Source of the DNA: an uncultured Eubacteriales bacterium
Lineage (GTDB): Bacteria; Bacillota; Clostridia; Oscillospirales; Oscillospiraceae
DNA: 6,587 nucleotides
Direction: 5' to 3'
NCBI GenBank assembly: GCA_905210385.1
Contig: CAJLWS010000091.1
Span: forward strand, 1 to 6,587
Position 1 is the first letter of the stretch; each line of letters opens with the position of its first letter. Positions 1-5,755 of this stretch are shown here, one piece after another. Made by a program: the position numbers and the translations under genes. Below the pieces are notes generated by a model. The model did not search any database and was not told the DNA's origin. It saw only the letters and a list, made by a program, of their open reading frames with translations.

Positions 1-694
<694 letters not shown>

Positions 695-740
695 TGGTTC
701 AATCCCCTAAACATTAGATTTTCTCCCTGTCCCCGTGCGC

Positions 741-758
741 GGCCGCCCGGAGGCGGCC
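741..758 (-). other. GC-rich hairpin with UCCG tetraloop in the leader of the ABC ATPase gene
   Basis: A perfect 7-bp stem, GGCCGCC/GGCGGCC, closes a four-base loop. On the minus-strand transcript the loop is UCCG closed by a C-G pair, which matches the very stable cUNCGg tetraloop class. It sits in the 78-base gap after the RDD stop codon and 47 bases before the ATPase start. No T-tract follows on either strand, so it is not a standard intrinsic terminator. It could protect or space mRNA segments within an operon; that role is inference. Confidence 0.5.
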
Positions 759-772
759 ACAGTTGCGGCGGG

Positions 773-1366
773 TCAGCCATACGGGTCGCGCGCCGCGCGC
801 TCGGCCTGCATTTGTTCCCGGGACGCCAGCAGTTCCTGCTCGCTGTCAAAGATCATCTGGCTCGCCATATCCACCACGACCGTCTGCGCCAGCAGGTCGT
901 GGATGGCGGAGTTGTTCCGCGTGCCGGCCACCAGGCCGACCTGGAGCACCAGCAGCGCGGCGAGCACCGCCAGGCCGACGAACCCCAGCCCGCCAAAGAA
1001 GATGAGGAACAGCAGCAGGATGGGGATCATCGTTTCGATGGTGTATTTGCCAAGGAGCGTGCGCACCAGCAGCAGCAGCGGCGCAAGGCGCACGCAGTCG
1101 CGCCGCACGACGGCAAGGCCGAACACCTTCTTGCCGAGCGTCTGCCCGTTTTTGAACAGCAGAGGTACGAAAAATTCCAGCGCCAGCATGCCCAGCAGCA
1201 CGCCGAACGTGATGATCAGGCTGTGGGAAAAATAGTAAAATTGGACTTCCTGGTTGTGGGGAATTTTTGCGAACCTGGAGGATGGAGCCCACAAAAATAT
1301 CCGAGAATGATGTTTCGTGAATTTGGAGAAGGAAGCGGCTGCGGCAAAGCCCGCCCATTTCGCCAA
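773..1366 (-). CDS. RDD-family membrane protein, N-terminally truncated (probable gene remnant)
   Basis: The C-terminal two thirds match the RDD family of small polytopic membrane proteins. There is a hydrophobic segment (about 47-71), the conserved loop NGQTLGKKVFGLAVV (73-87), a long hydrophobic stretch (about 112-147) and the family-typical ending NNSAIHDLLAQTVVVD (151-166). A charged, Glu/Arg-rich tail (about 174-195) follows. The first transmembrane helix, which carries the Arg-Asp-Asp signature of the family, is missing. Residues 1 to about 39 are unlike the family, and base composition changes at the same place (about 1240-1260). The only start of this frame is a TTG at 1366 without a convincing ribosome binding site. 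I read this as the 3' part of a native gene cut by recombination or insertion, with the frame open by chance into the new sequence. An expressed chimeric protein is possible but unlikely. RDD proteins have no single known function; transport roles have been proposed for some. Confidence 0.7.
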   Translation of the reverse strand: MAKWAGFAAAASFSKFTKHHSRIFLWAPSSRFAKIPHNQEVQFYYFSHSLIITFGVLLGMLALEFFVPLLFKNGQTLGKKVFGLAVVRRDCVRLAPLLLLVRTLLGKYTIETMIPILLLFLIFFGGLGFVGLAVLAALLVLQVGLVAGTRNNSAIHDLLAQTVVVDMASQMIFDSEQELLASREQMQAERAARDPYG

Positions 1367-1389
1367 GCTGCCAACCGCATTGGTTGTAC

Positions 1390-1432
1390 AAAAAAATTCC
1401 CTGCTGCCGCGGAAACCGGCAGAAGGGAATTT
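1390..1432 (-). terminator. Strong intrinsic terminator after the 118-codon gene
   Basis: On the minus strand an 8-bp outer stem (AAATTCCC/GGGAATTT), a 2x2 internal loop and a 6-bp inner stem (CTGCCG/CGGCAG) close a 7-base loop. A run of seven T follows (complement of 1390-1396, partly shared with the stem base). It begins about 17 bases after the stop codon of the 1450-1806 reading frame, so it very likely ends that transcript. On the plus strand only three T follow, so function in that direction is less likely. Confidence 0.85.
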
Positions 1433-1449
1433 CGCGTTCTGTACTCGGG

Positions 1450-1806
1450 TTATGCTTTGTCGGCCTCCTGGATGACGATAGTGCCGTGGCCCAGATTCAG
1501 GCTGCGCAGCTCGAGGTACTGTCCCTGTTCCAGACGGACGGTGTCGGACACCTGATGGAAGTGCGAGGGACTTGGTGCCTGGATCGTTGTGGTGATAGCC
1601 GTCCCATCGGTGGATGTCTGCATGCGCTCGCCAGGCGTCGCTGGGTTCACGGAGGTCTTGTCCCGACTCAGAATATTCAGCAGAAACGCCTGCCCCTCCG
1701 GCGAGGTGAAGCTGCGGTAGTGGTCAGCTGTGACATGGTAGTAGGTTCTTTGCCACAGATCCGTGTGCAGTTTCGTGACGATTTCGATTCGATCCTGCGT
1801 TATCAC
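1450..1806 (-). CDS. Hypothetical protein, 118 residues, not recognised
   Basis: I do not recognise this protein. It starts at GTG 1806, and no ATG lies upstream before the in-frame stop at 1834-1836. The ribosome binding site is weak (AAAGAG about 6 bases upstream), so the start is uncertain. The predicted product is soluble, with no signal peptide or membrane segment. The N-terminal half looks helical and aromatic (DLWQRTYYHVTADHYRSF, about 16-33; GQAFLLNIL, 38-46). The C-terminal half is Thr/Ser-rich and strand-like (TAITTTIQ; RLEQGQYLELRSLNLG; GTIVIQEAD), possibly a small beta domain. It contains no cysteine. The strong terminator right after its stop argues that transcription once ended here by design. 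It lies in the AT-richer junction zone between the GC-rich ABC/RDD segment and the redox module. It could be a complete small gene or the C-terminal remnant of a longer one. Confidence 0.45.
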   Translation of the reverse strand: MITQDRIEIVTKLHTDLWQRTYYHVTADHYRSFTSPEGQAFLLNILSRDKTSVNPATPGERMQTSTDGTAITTTIQAPSPSHFHQVSDTVRLEQGQYLELRSLNLGHGTIVIQEADKA

Positions 1807-1846
1807 ACAACTCTTTGGTTCCCGCGTCCATGTTCAGTTTTGAATG

Positions 1847-1996
1847 TCAAATTTCAAGATGATTTCTCTCTGTGGTTCCCGCTCTTGCTTTTTGTGCCTG
1901 GCCGCCGGCGTTTACAAGTTTTCCCAATAAGGCCGTGTCCTGATAATGCCATGCGAAAGCTGATTCTGATCCATATATACGGAAATAGTACATCAT
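1847..1996 (-). CDS. Possible small ORF, 49 residues, doubtful
   Basis: The ORF starts with tandem ATG codons (1994-1996 and 1991-1993) and stops at 1847-1849. The product begins MMYYFRIYGSESAFAWHYQD and ends in a polar, Arg/Lys-containing tail; it is not a membrane peptide. There is no good ribosome binding site: GAGAG lies about 12 bases upstream of the first ATG. It ends 40 bases before the start of the unrecognised 118-codon frame and could be a decayed upstream part of the same gene. Chance is an equally good explanation. Confidence 0.15.
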   Translation of the reverse strand: MMYYFRIYGSESAFAWHYQDTALLGKLVNAGGQAQKARAGTTERNHLEI

Positions 1997-2096
1997 ATTG
2001 TCAGCATGCTCTCAACTTTGACCAAAACCGCGAAACGGCCCCCCTGTCAGCCCAGATGTGTAGTATCTTATTCCAAAACCATTTCCCGTCACTCGT

Positions 2097-2123
2097 TAGA
2101 GGTATTCGATCTGGGAACCTCTA
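2097..2123. repeat. 7-bp inverted repeat TAGAGGT/ACCTCTA
   Basis: Perfect 7-bp arms at 2097-2103 and 2117-2123 are separated by 13 bases. It lies 55 bases beyond the stop codon of the aldo/keto reductase gene. No T-tract follows on either strand, so it is not an intrinsic terminator. It could be a protein-binding or recombination-related dyad, or chance. Confidence 0.3.
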
Positions 2124-2135
2124 CTGGGATATGGG

Positions 2136-2172
2136 AAAACCAGCTGTCTTTTTCGCCCCGTACCAGTGCTGG
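2136..2172 (-). terminator. Weak candidate terminator after the aldo/keto reductase gene
   Basis: On the minus strand CCAGC (2168-2172) can pair with GCTGG (2140-2144), followed directly by TTTT (2136-2139). The stem is only 5 bp and the loop is 23 bases. It is the only terminator-like structure close to the reductase stop, but it is poor, and the true transcript end may be elsewhere. Confidence 0.25.
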
Positions 2173-2177
2173 CCCCT

Positions 2178-3305
2178 TTACAGCATGACACTGAAATCTG
2201 CCATGGCCTCCGAGATTTTCAGCTGCTGGGGGCACACCGCCTCGCAGCTGCGGCAGCCGATGCAGGCGCTGGGCTGCTTGTCTGCCGGAATGGCGGAGAG
2301 GGCCATGGGAGCAATAAAGCCGCCGCCGGTGAACCGGTGTTCATTGTACAGTGCCAGCAGGTGGGGAATGTCCAGGCCCTGGGGGCAATGGCTGGTGCAG
2401 TACCGGCAGGCAGTACAGGCCAGGGCTTTGGGATTTGTCATCTCCTTGCCCAGAGCCAGCAGACCGTCCCACTCCCGTTCTGTCAGGAAATCTTCCGTGT
2501 CGAAGGTGTCCAGGTTCTCCTTCATCTGTTGCAGATCGGACATGCCGGAGAGAATGACCACTATATCGGGGATCCGCTGCAGGAAACGAAAGGCCCAGGC
2601 GGGGATGGGCCGCTGGGAGTTCATGGCCTGGAGCACTGCGGACTCCTTGTCATTCAGGCGGGCTAGCCGCCCGCCACGGAGGGGCTCCATGACCCAAACG
2701 GGGATGTGATACTGCTCCAGCAGCTCCACTTTCTCCCTGCCGCCCTGGAAAGTCCAGTCAATGTAGTTGAGTTGAAGCTGGCAGAACTCCATGTGTTCTC
2801 CATAGACCTCCAGGAACCGCTTGAGCACCGGCATTGCGCCGTGACAGGAGAAACCCAGGTGGCGGATACGGCCGTTCTTTTTCTGCTCCAGCAAGTAGTC
2901 CAGAATGCCGTATTTGGGGTCCAGGTAGGCGTCGATGTTCATCTCGCACACATTGTGGAAGAGATAGAAGTCGAAGTAATCCACCCGGCACTTCTTCAGC
3001 TGTTCTTCAAAGATCTCCCGCACCTTGCCCATGTTGCCAAGGTCATAGCCGGGAAACTTGTTGGCCAGGTAGAATTTGTCCCGGGGATAGGCGGCCAGAG
3101 CCTTGCCGATGGCCAGCTCCGATGTGCCGGCGTGGTAGGCCCAGGCAGTGTCATAGTAGTTTACGCCTCGCTCCATAGCCAGGGACACCATTTCCTCCAC
3201 GGCGGCCTGGTCTACCACAGCATCATTCCCGTCTACAACGGGAAGGCGCATGCAGCCAAACCCCAAGTTGGAGAGCTTTAAGTTCTGAAAATCTTTGTAT
3301 AGCAT
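2178..3305 (-). CDS. Aldo/keto reductase with C-terminal 2x[4Fe-4S] ferredoxin-like domain
   Basis: This is a 375-residue cytoplasmic oxidoreductase of the COG1453-like group: an aldo/keto reductase barrel followed by an iron-sulfur extension. The barrel begins NLGFGCMRLP (13-22) and carries the catalytic set expected for the superfamily: D52 and Y57 in YDTAWAYH, K83 in FYLANKF and H117 in YLFHNV. The C-terminal part has two CxxCxxCxxxCP motifs, C297/C300/C303/C307 and C348/C351/C354/C358, each expected to hold a [4Fe-4S] cluster. Electrons may therefore come from or go to ferredoxin or flavodoxin as well as NAD(P)H, which is inference. The frame is open 30 codons further upstream, but that part overlaps the preceding gene. 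The ATG at 3305 has AGGAG (3314-3318) eight bases upstream, so I chose it. It follows the carboxymuconolactone decarboxylase gene by 20 bases and is surely co-transcribed with it. The substrate is unknown. Confidence 0.95.
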   Translation of the reverse strand: MLYKDFQNLKLSNLGFGCMRLPVVDGNDAVVDQAAVEEMVSLAMERGVNYYDTAWAYHAGTSELAIGKALAAYPRDKFYLANKFPGYDLGNMGKVREIFEEQLKKCRVDYFDFYLFHNVCEMNIDAYLDPKYGILDYLLEQKKNGRIRHLGFSCHGAMPVLKRFLEVYGEHMEFCQLQLNYIDWTFQGGREKVELLEQYHIPVWVMEPLRGGRLARLNDKESAVLQAMNSQRPIPAWAFRFLQRIPDIVVILSGMSDLQQMKENLDTFDTEDFLTEREWDGLLALGKEMTNPKALACTACRYCTSHCPQGLDIPHLLALYNEHRFTGGGFIAPMALSAIPADKQPSACIGCRSCEAVCPQQLKISEAMADFSVML

Positions 3306-3325
3306 AAAATCGACTCCTGTCTCCG

Positions 3326-4075
3326 TTATTTTGCTGCTTGGTTGATGCAGCGTAAGGCGTTCAGACTGCGGGGATAGCCGATATAGGGCAGGCACTGGGA
3401 CACCACATCAATGAGAAACGCTTTGTCGTTGCCAATGCGCAGGTTAGCGGCGGCATGGCTGATTAGCTGAGGTTCACAACCGCCCTGAGCGGCCAGAAAG
3501 CAGAAGGTAATCAGTTCCCGCTGCCGGTAATCCAGGCCACCTCTGGTGTAGTAATCGCCAAAGCAGTTCCCCGCAAGCCAGCGATTGATATGTCGGCTCT
3601 CTTCCGGACCGCCGTTTTGGAACCCTCGCATTTGCTCCCCGAAAATATCCACCTGCGCCTGGTTGCCTGCTTCAATCCGGGTGTCCGGCTTGGTGGTCCC
3701 CTGTGCCGGAAGCGGAAGGGATACCCCTTGCTTTTTAAGCACAGCGTTGGCTCCGTTCAGGAAGGGCAGCACCCGTCCAAGACCCAGATAGGCGGCTGCC
3801 TGATAGACCAACTCCTTTAGTTCTACGGGAGTCATCCCGCTTTTCAGAGCGGCGGGTACCAGGGCGCAGAAAGCGTCTATCCCCTGACAGCCCATCAGAG
3901 TGGCCAAAATCGCCAGAAAACGGGTCTTGTCGTCCAAGCTGCTCTCCTGTATCACCTCATCAAAGGCAAAGTTGGCAAACAAGGCAGAAAATTCCGGATC
4001 GCTTTGGGACAGTCCGAAGGGAACCGCCCCCATTCGAGTTTCACAGTATTGCTTTGCGGCAGCAGATAAATCCAT
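3326..4075 (-). CDS. Carboxymuconolactone decarboxylase-family protein (COG0599/YurZ-like), two CMD repeats
   Basis: This 249-residue protein has two CMD-like helical repeats. The first, at about 28-113, includes LMGCQGIDAFCALVPAAL and TPVELKELVYQAAAYLG. The second, at about 180-245, includes DYRQRELITFCFLAAQGGCEPQLISHAAANLRIGND in two adjoining parts and then LPYIGYPRSLNAL. In the second repeat C200 and H207 are retained, but the position of the second cysteine of an AhpD-type CxxC is not cysteine (CEPQ). A peroxidase-type dithiol is therefore absent there. The length suits the double-domain members. These are usually small cytoplasmic oligomers with redox or decarboxylase roles; real muconolactone catabolism is not indicated by the context. 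An ATG at 4108 is possible, but the ATG at 4075 has a perfect AGGAGG (4084-4089) eight bases upstream and is preferred. The stop is 20 bases before the aldo/keto reductase start. Confidence 0.92.
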   Translation of the reverse strand: MDLSAAAKQYCETRMGAVPFGLSQSDPEFSALFANFAFDEVIQESSLDDKTRFLAILATLMGCQGIDAFCALVPAALKSGMTPVELKELVYQAAAYLGLGRVLPFLNGANAVLKKQGVSLPLPAQGTTKPDTRIEAGNQAQVDIFGEQMRGFQNGGPEESRHINRWLAGNCFGDYYTRGGLDYRQRELITFCFLAAQGGCEPQLISHAAANLRIGNDKAFLIDVVSQCLPYIGYPRSLNALRCINQAAK

Positions 4076-4083
4076 AGTCTTTA

Positions 4084-4089
4084 CCTCCT
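4084..4089 (-). promoter_or_regulatory. Ribosome binding site fixing the decarboxylase-family start
   Basis: AGGAGG on the minus strand lies eight bases upstream of ATG 4075. It falls inside the longer reading frame that would begin at 4108, which lacks a comparable site. This is the main reason for the shorter start. Confidence 0.8.
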
Positions 4090-4110
4090 GATCAATGTTT
4101 GTGTTCATTC

Positions 4111-4169
4111 TGCTTCTTGAAGCAACCTTTCTTTGATCTGTTTACATAGTGATATGGGGATTGCTTCAA
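4111..4169. repeat. Operator-like inverted repeats upstream of the decarboxylase/reductase pair
   Basis: A perfect 9-bp inverted repeat, TTGAAGCAA (4117-4125) and TTGCTTCAA (4161-4169), is separated by 35 bases. The left arm also belongs to a local perfect dyad, TGCTTC-TT-GAAGCA (4111-4124), giving three copies of the half-site GAAGC in 59 bases. The arms bracket the proposed promoter, one on its -35 box and one just past the start point. This is the typical layout for a repressor or a LysR/MerR-type regulator. Either regulator encoded upstream could bind here; that is inference. Confidence 0.5.
4141..4169 (-). promoter_or_regulatory. Candidate promoter for the decarboxylase/aldo-keto reductase pair
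   Basis: On the minus strand TTGAAG (4164-4169) and TGTAAA (4141-4146) lie 17 bases apart, each matching four of six consensus bases. Transcription would start near 4134, about 60 bases before the ATG at 4075. The -35 box lies inside the 9-bp inverted repeat arm. Such imperfect boxes fit an activated or repressed promoter, but the match alone is weak. Confidence 0.35.
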
Positions 4170-4193
4170 AAGTCAGAGATGGTTGCATCATTC

Positions 4194-4226
4194 GCCGCGG
4201 CCAGATAGTCCGGGCGCGGCTTTTTT
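4194..4226 (+). terminator. Intrinsic-terminator-like hairpin with T-tract on the plus strand
   Basis: The stem GCCGCG (4194-4199)/CGCGGC (4215-4220) extends inward past a mismatch by two or three pairs, and is followed on the plus strand by TTTTTT (4221-4226). Read in the direction of the genes, it starts 7 bases after the lipoprotein stop codon with six A first, and there is no T-tract behind it. In structure it terminates plus-strand, antisense transcription. It may still end or protect the lipoprotein mRNA as a simple hairpin. Confidence 0.55.
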
Positions 4227-4232
4227 GGGCAA

Positions 4233-5303
4233 TTACTCCATGACTGCAACCGATACTTCAAACTCACCATCCATGCCGGACAGGAGTTCCAGACCGGAAA
4301 TCACCCGGCCCATGGGTACGAGGCCGGAGGAGCTGCCGGCGTCTCCGTAGAAAATGGCCAGATTGCCCCAGGGCTCATACAAAGTCAAATCGCCTGCCTG
4401 GGGATCATAATTTGCGGGAGCATCCGCTGTAGACAGGTCCTGCGTCAGGTAACTGATCTTCTCGGAGCCTGCATAATCCTCAAAGGTGAGGGTGGTGGGC
4501 AGCATGGTGAGGAAATTACGAGTGGTGGCGTTGTTCTCCAAGGCCACAACCGCCTCGCCGCCCGCAAAGGTCAGGCGGAGCTGGGTCTGGGCATCATCGG
4601 TATCTGCAGCGGGTGCGGGAAGATCCAGCTCCTCCACCCAGGAGGCTACGGCGTCGCGGGATGCGCTGCCGCTGAAGCGCTGACCAGACAGCCAGTTGGC
4701 ACTGGGCGCCAGGGACTGAAGGTTGGTGGCGCTGGAGCCGATGCCGCTGGAGCCGGAGGTGCAGAAGGGAACGATGGTAGCGTCGGCGAAGTCACAGCTC
4801 TCCAGGAAGGTGTAGAGTACTTTGGGTGCCTGGCCCCACCAGATGGGATAGCCCAGGAACACCACATCGTAGTCCTCCGGATTTTCCAGGGTGCCGGTGA
4901 TGGCGGGCCGGGCGGCAGGATCGTTCTGCTCCTGGTTGGCGCGGCAGCTGTCATTGTTGTAATTCAGATCCTCGTCGGTGTACGGTACTTCTGGAACGAT
5001 CTCATAGAGGTCGGCCTCCAGGACGCTCTGGAGGTGCTGGGCAATGCTCTCGGTGTTGCCGGTGGCGGAGAAGTAAGCCACCAGAACGCTGCCCTCCGCC
5101 GTTTCCTCACCGGATTCGCCTGCCTCTGGCGTAGAGGAAGTAGGAGGAGTGGACTGATCGGGAGCAGATGGCTCCTCCATCGAGGCTGTCTCCTCCTGCT
5201 GCGTCTGGGACTGGCCAGCGTTAATCTGGGTTCCGGTTCCCCCGCAGGCTGTCAGGGCACAGGCGAGGGTCAAAGCGGTCAGCAGTGTAAAAATTCGTTT
5301 CAC
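4233..5303 (-). CDS. Flavodoxin lipoprotein with C-terminal cyclophilin-like domain
   Basis: This is a secreted, membrane-anchored redox protein of 356 residues counted from GTG 5303. The N terminus is a lipoprotein signal: KR, a hydrophobic core, then lipobox LTAC with the lipidated cysteine at C20. A Glu/Ser/Thr/Pro-rich flexible linker (about 25-70) follows. The flavodoxin domain (about 72-226) has the FMN phosphate loop SATGNT (79-84), DVVFLGYPIWWGQAP (146-160) and VPFCTSGSSGIG (178-189), as in flavodoxin_4-type proteins. The C-terminal part (about 241-355) resembles the cyclophilin-like fold often joined to it, ending PMGRVISGLELLSGMDG and strand-rich sequence. It probably shuttles electrons or reduces a substrate at the outer membrane face; acceptor and donor are unknown. 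GTG 5303 has AGGAGG (5313-5318) nine bases upstream. An alternative ATG at 5324 overlaps the merR stop as ATGA and adds seven residues without harming the signal peptide. Confidence 0.92.
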   Translation of the reverse strand: MKRIFTLLTALTLACALTACGGTGTQINAGQSQTQQEETASMEEPSAPDQSTPPTSSTPEAGESGEETAEGSVLVAYFSATGNTESIAQHLQSVLEADLYEIVPEVPYTDEDLNYNNDSCRANQEQNDPAARPAITGTLENPEDYDVVFLGYPIWWGQAPKVLYTFLESCDFADATIVPFCTSGSSGIGSSATNLQSLAPSANWLSGQRFSGSASRDAVASWVEELDLPAPAADTDDAQTQLRLTFAGGEAVVALENNATTRNFLTMLPTTLTFEDYAGSEKISYLTQDLSTADAPANYDPQAGDLTLYEPWGNLAIFYGDAGSSSGLVPMGRVISGLELLSGMDGEFEVSVAVME

Positions 5304-5324
5304 TTCATGGTACCTCCTGTTCAT
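5301..5324 (-). promoter_or_regulatory. Overlapping start region: merR stop, AGGAGG, two-codon ORF, lipoprotein GTG
   Basis: On the minus strand ATGA at 5321-5324 joins the merR stop to an in-frame ATG of the lipoprotein frame. AGGAGG (5313-5318) then comes, followed four bases later by an out-of-frame ATG-AAG-TGA (5300-5308), whose stop overlaps the in-frame GTG (5301-5303). The AGGAGG position best serves GTG at nine bases, but the tiny ORF would compete for the same ribosomes. Translation of the lipoprotein is probably coupled to merR. Confidence 0.5.
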
Positions 5325-5671
5325 CTCTGCGTTTTTCGGATCTCATGGCGCAGGTAATCCAACCGTTGCAGTTGATGCTCTTTGAAGTGGATCTCATCCA
5401 AAGCGGCGCTGCGCTTTTCCTCCAGCATGCGCAGCCGCTGGGCGCCGGAGGGCTCACCTTCCAGCAGAAGACGCATATAGACTTCCACCTCGTCGGTGGT
5501 GAATCCAATGTCGTGGAGCGTCATAATAGTACTGAGCCGTTTCAGATCGTTGTCATCGTACTGCCGCTGACCCATCACCTGTTTGACCGCTCCGCACAGC
5601 CCCCAGCTCTCATATTCCCGCAGAATATGCATAGGGATCTGATAACGCTCGCTTGCCTCCTGTATGGTCAT
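5321..5671 (-). CDS. MerR-family transcriptional regulator
   Basis: This is a 116-residue DNA-binding regulator of MerR type. The N-terminal winged helix-turn-helix runs from TIQEASERYQIPMHILREYESWGL (2-25, in two helices) through the wing and QRQYDDNDLKRLSTI (35-49). It is followed by the second helix pair, TLHDIGFTTDEVEVYMRLL (51-69), and a C-terminal coiled coil used for dimerisation (about 75-112). There is no separate ligand domain and no C-terminal cysteine loop, so a classical metal sensor is unlikely. The only cysteine is C26, just after the recognition region; a redox or electrophile response through it would be inference. The ATG at 5671 has GGAGG (5679-5683) seven bases upstream. 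The stop overlaps a possible start of the flavodoxin lipoprotein gene, so the two are co-transcribed, and the likely targets are its own operon or the neighbouring oxidoreductase genes. Confidence 0.92.
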   Translation of the reverse strand: MTIQEASERYQIPMHILREYESWGLCGAVKQVMGQRQYDDNDLKRLSTIMTLHDIGFTTDEVEVYMRLLLEGEPSGAQRLRMLEEKRSAALDEIHFKEHQLQRLDYLRHEIRKTQR

Positions 5672-5688
5672 ATCCCGGCCTCCAAACT

Positions 5689-5725
5689 AAAAAAATGCGG
5701 GTGTCCTTCGTTGGGCACCCACATT
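5689..5725 (-). terminator. Intrinsic terminator of the lysR transcript
   Basis: On the minus strand 5713-5725 pairs with 5694-5706 (13 positions with one C-A mismatch and one G-U wobble) around a 6-base loop. A run of seven T (complement of 5689-5695) follows, partly within the stem base. It begins 30 bases after the lysR stop codon and ends only 5 bases before the merR ribosome binding site, so no promoter fits between terminator and merR. Confidence 0.8.
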
Positions 5726-5751
5726 CTAAGACGGTTTTCAATCCATGTCTA
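5723..5751 (-). promoter_or_regulatory. Probable promoter of merR-flavodoxin operon, starting inside the lysR terminator
   Basis: On the minus strand TAGACA (5746-5751) and TAGAAT (5723-5728) are separated by exactly 17 bases, each matching five of six consensus bases of a housekeeping promoter. The expected start near 5714-5717 falls within the upstream arm of the lysR terminator stem, so the merR transcript would lack most of that arm and escape termination. Small AGAC/GTCT arms, 14 bases apart, lie between and on the boxes and could be a regulator contact. Confidence 0.6.
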
Positions 5752-5755
5752 ATGC

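Larger units (their letters stand above)
1807..2177. other. 371-base gene-poor stretch in the junction zone
   Basis: This is visibly more AT-rich than either flank. It contains the doubtful small ORF at 1847-1996, a 7-bp inverted repeat at 2097-2123, a weak terminator-like hairpin at 2136-2172 and a 10-bp direct repeat TGGTTCCCGC at 1816-1825 and 1873-1882. A perfect -35-like TTGACA occurs on the minus strand near 1846-1851, but there is no matching -10 box at the right distance. I find no tRNA fold, transposase remnant, integrase site or recognisable protein fragment. Confidence 0.5.

Noticed and set aside
713..718. TCTAAT on the minus strand as a -10 box for the ABC ATPase gene
   Set aside because: There is no -35 box at 16-18 bases, and the start point would fall almost on the ribosome binding site.
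1816..1882. 10-bp direct repeat TGGTTCCCGC, 57 bases apart, as a possible target-site duplication or array
   Set aside because: There are only two copies, with no inverted-repeat ends or transposase between them; this is compatible with chance.
2097..2123. T-loop-like GGTATTCGATC within the 7-bp inverted repeat, as a possible tRNA fragment or att site
   Set aside because: No acceptor, D or anticodon stems can be built around it, and no integrase gene is in the window.
1384..2709. Plus-strand open frame (441 codons) crossing the junction zone into the aldo/keto reductase
   Set aside because: It stays open across the gene-poor stretch, but much of it is antisense to the reductase. The product shows no recognisable domain, and the start lies in the terminator A-tract without a ribosome binding site.
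2706..3281. Plus-strand open frame (191 codons) inside the aldo/keto reductase gene
   Set aside because: It is a mirror of the reductase codons, and the Val/His/Leu-rich product is typical of antisense frames.
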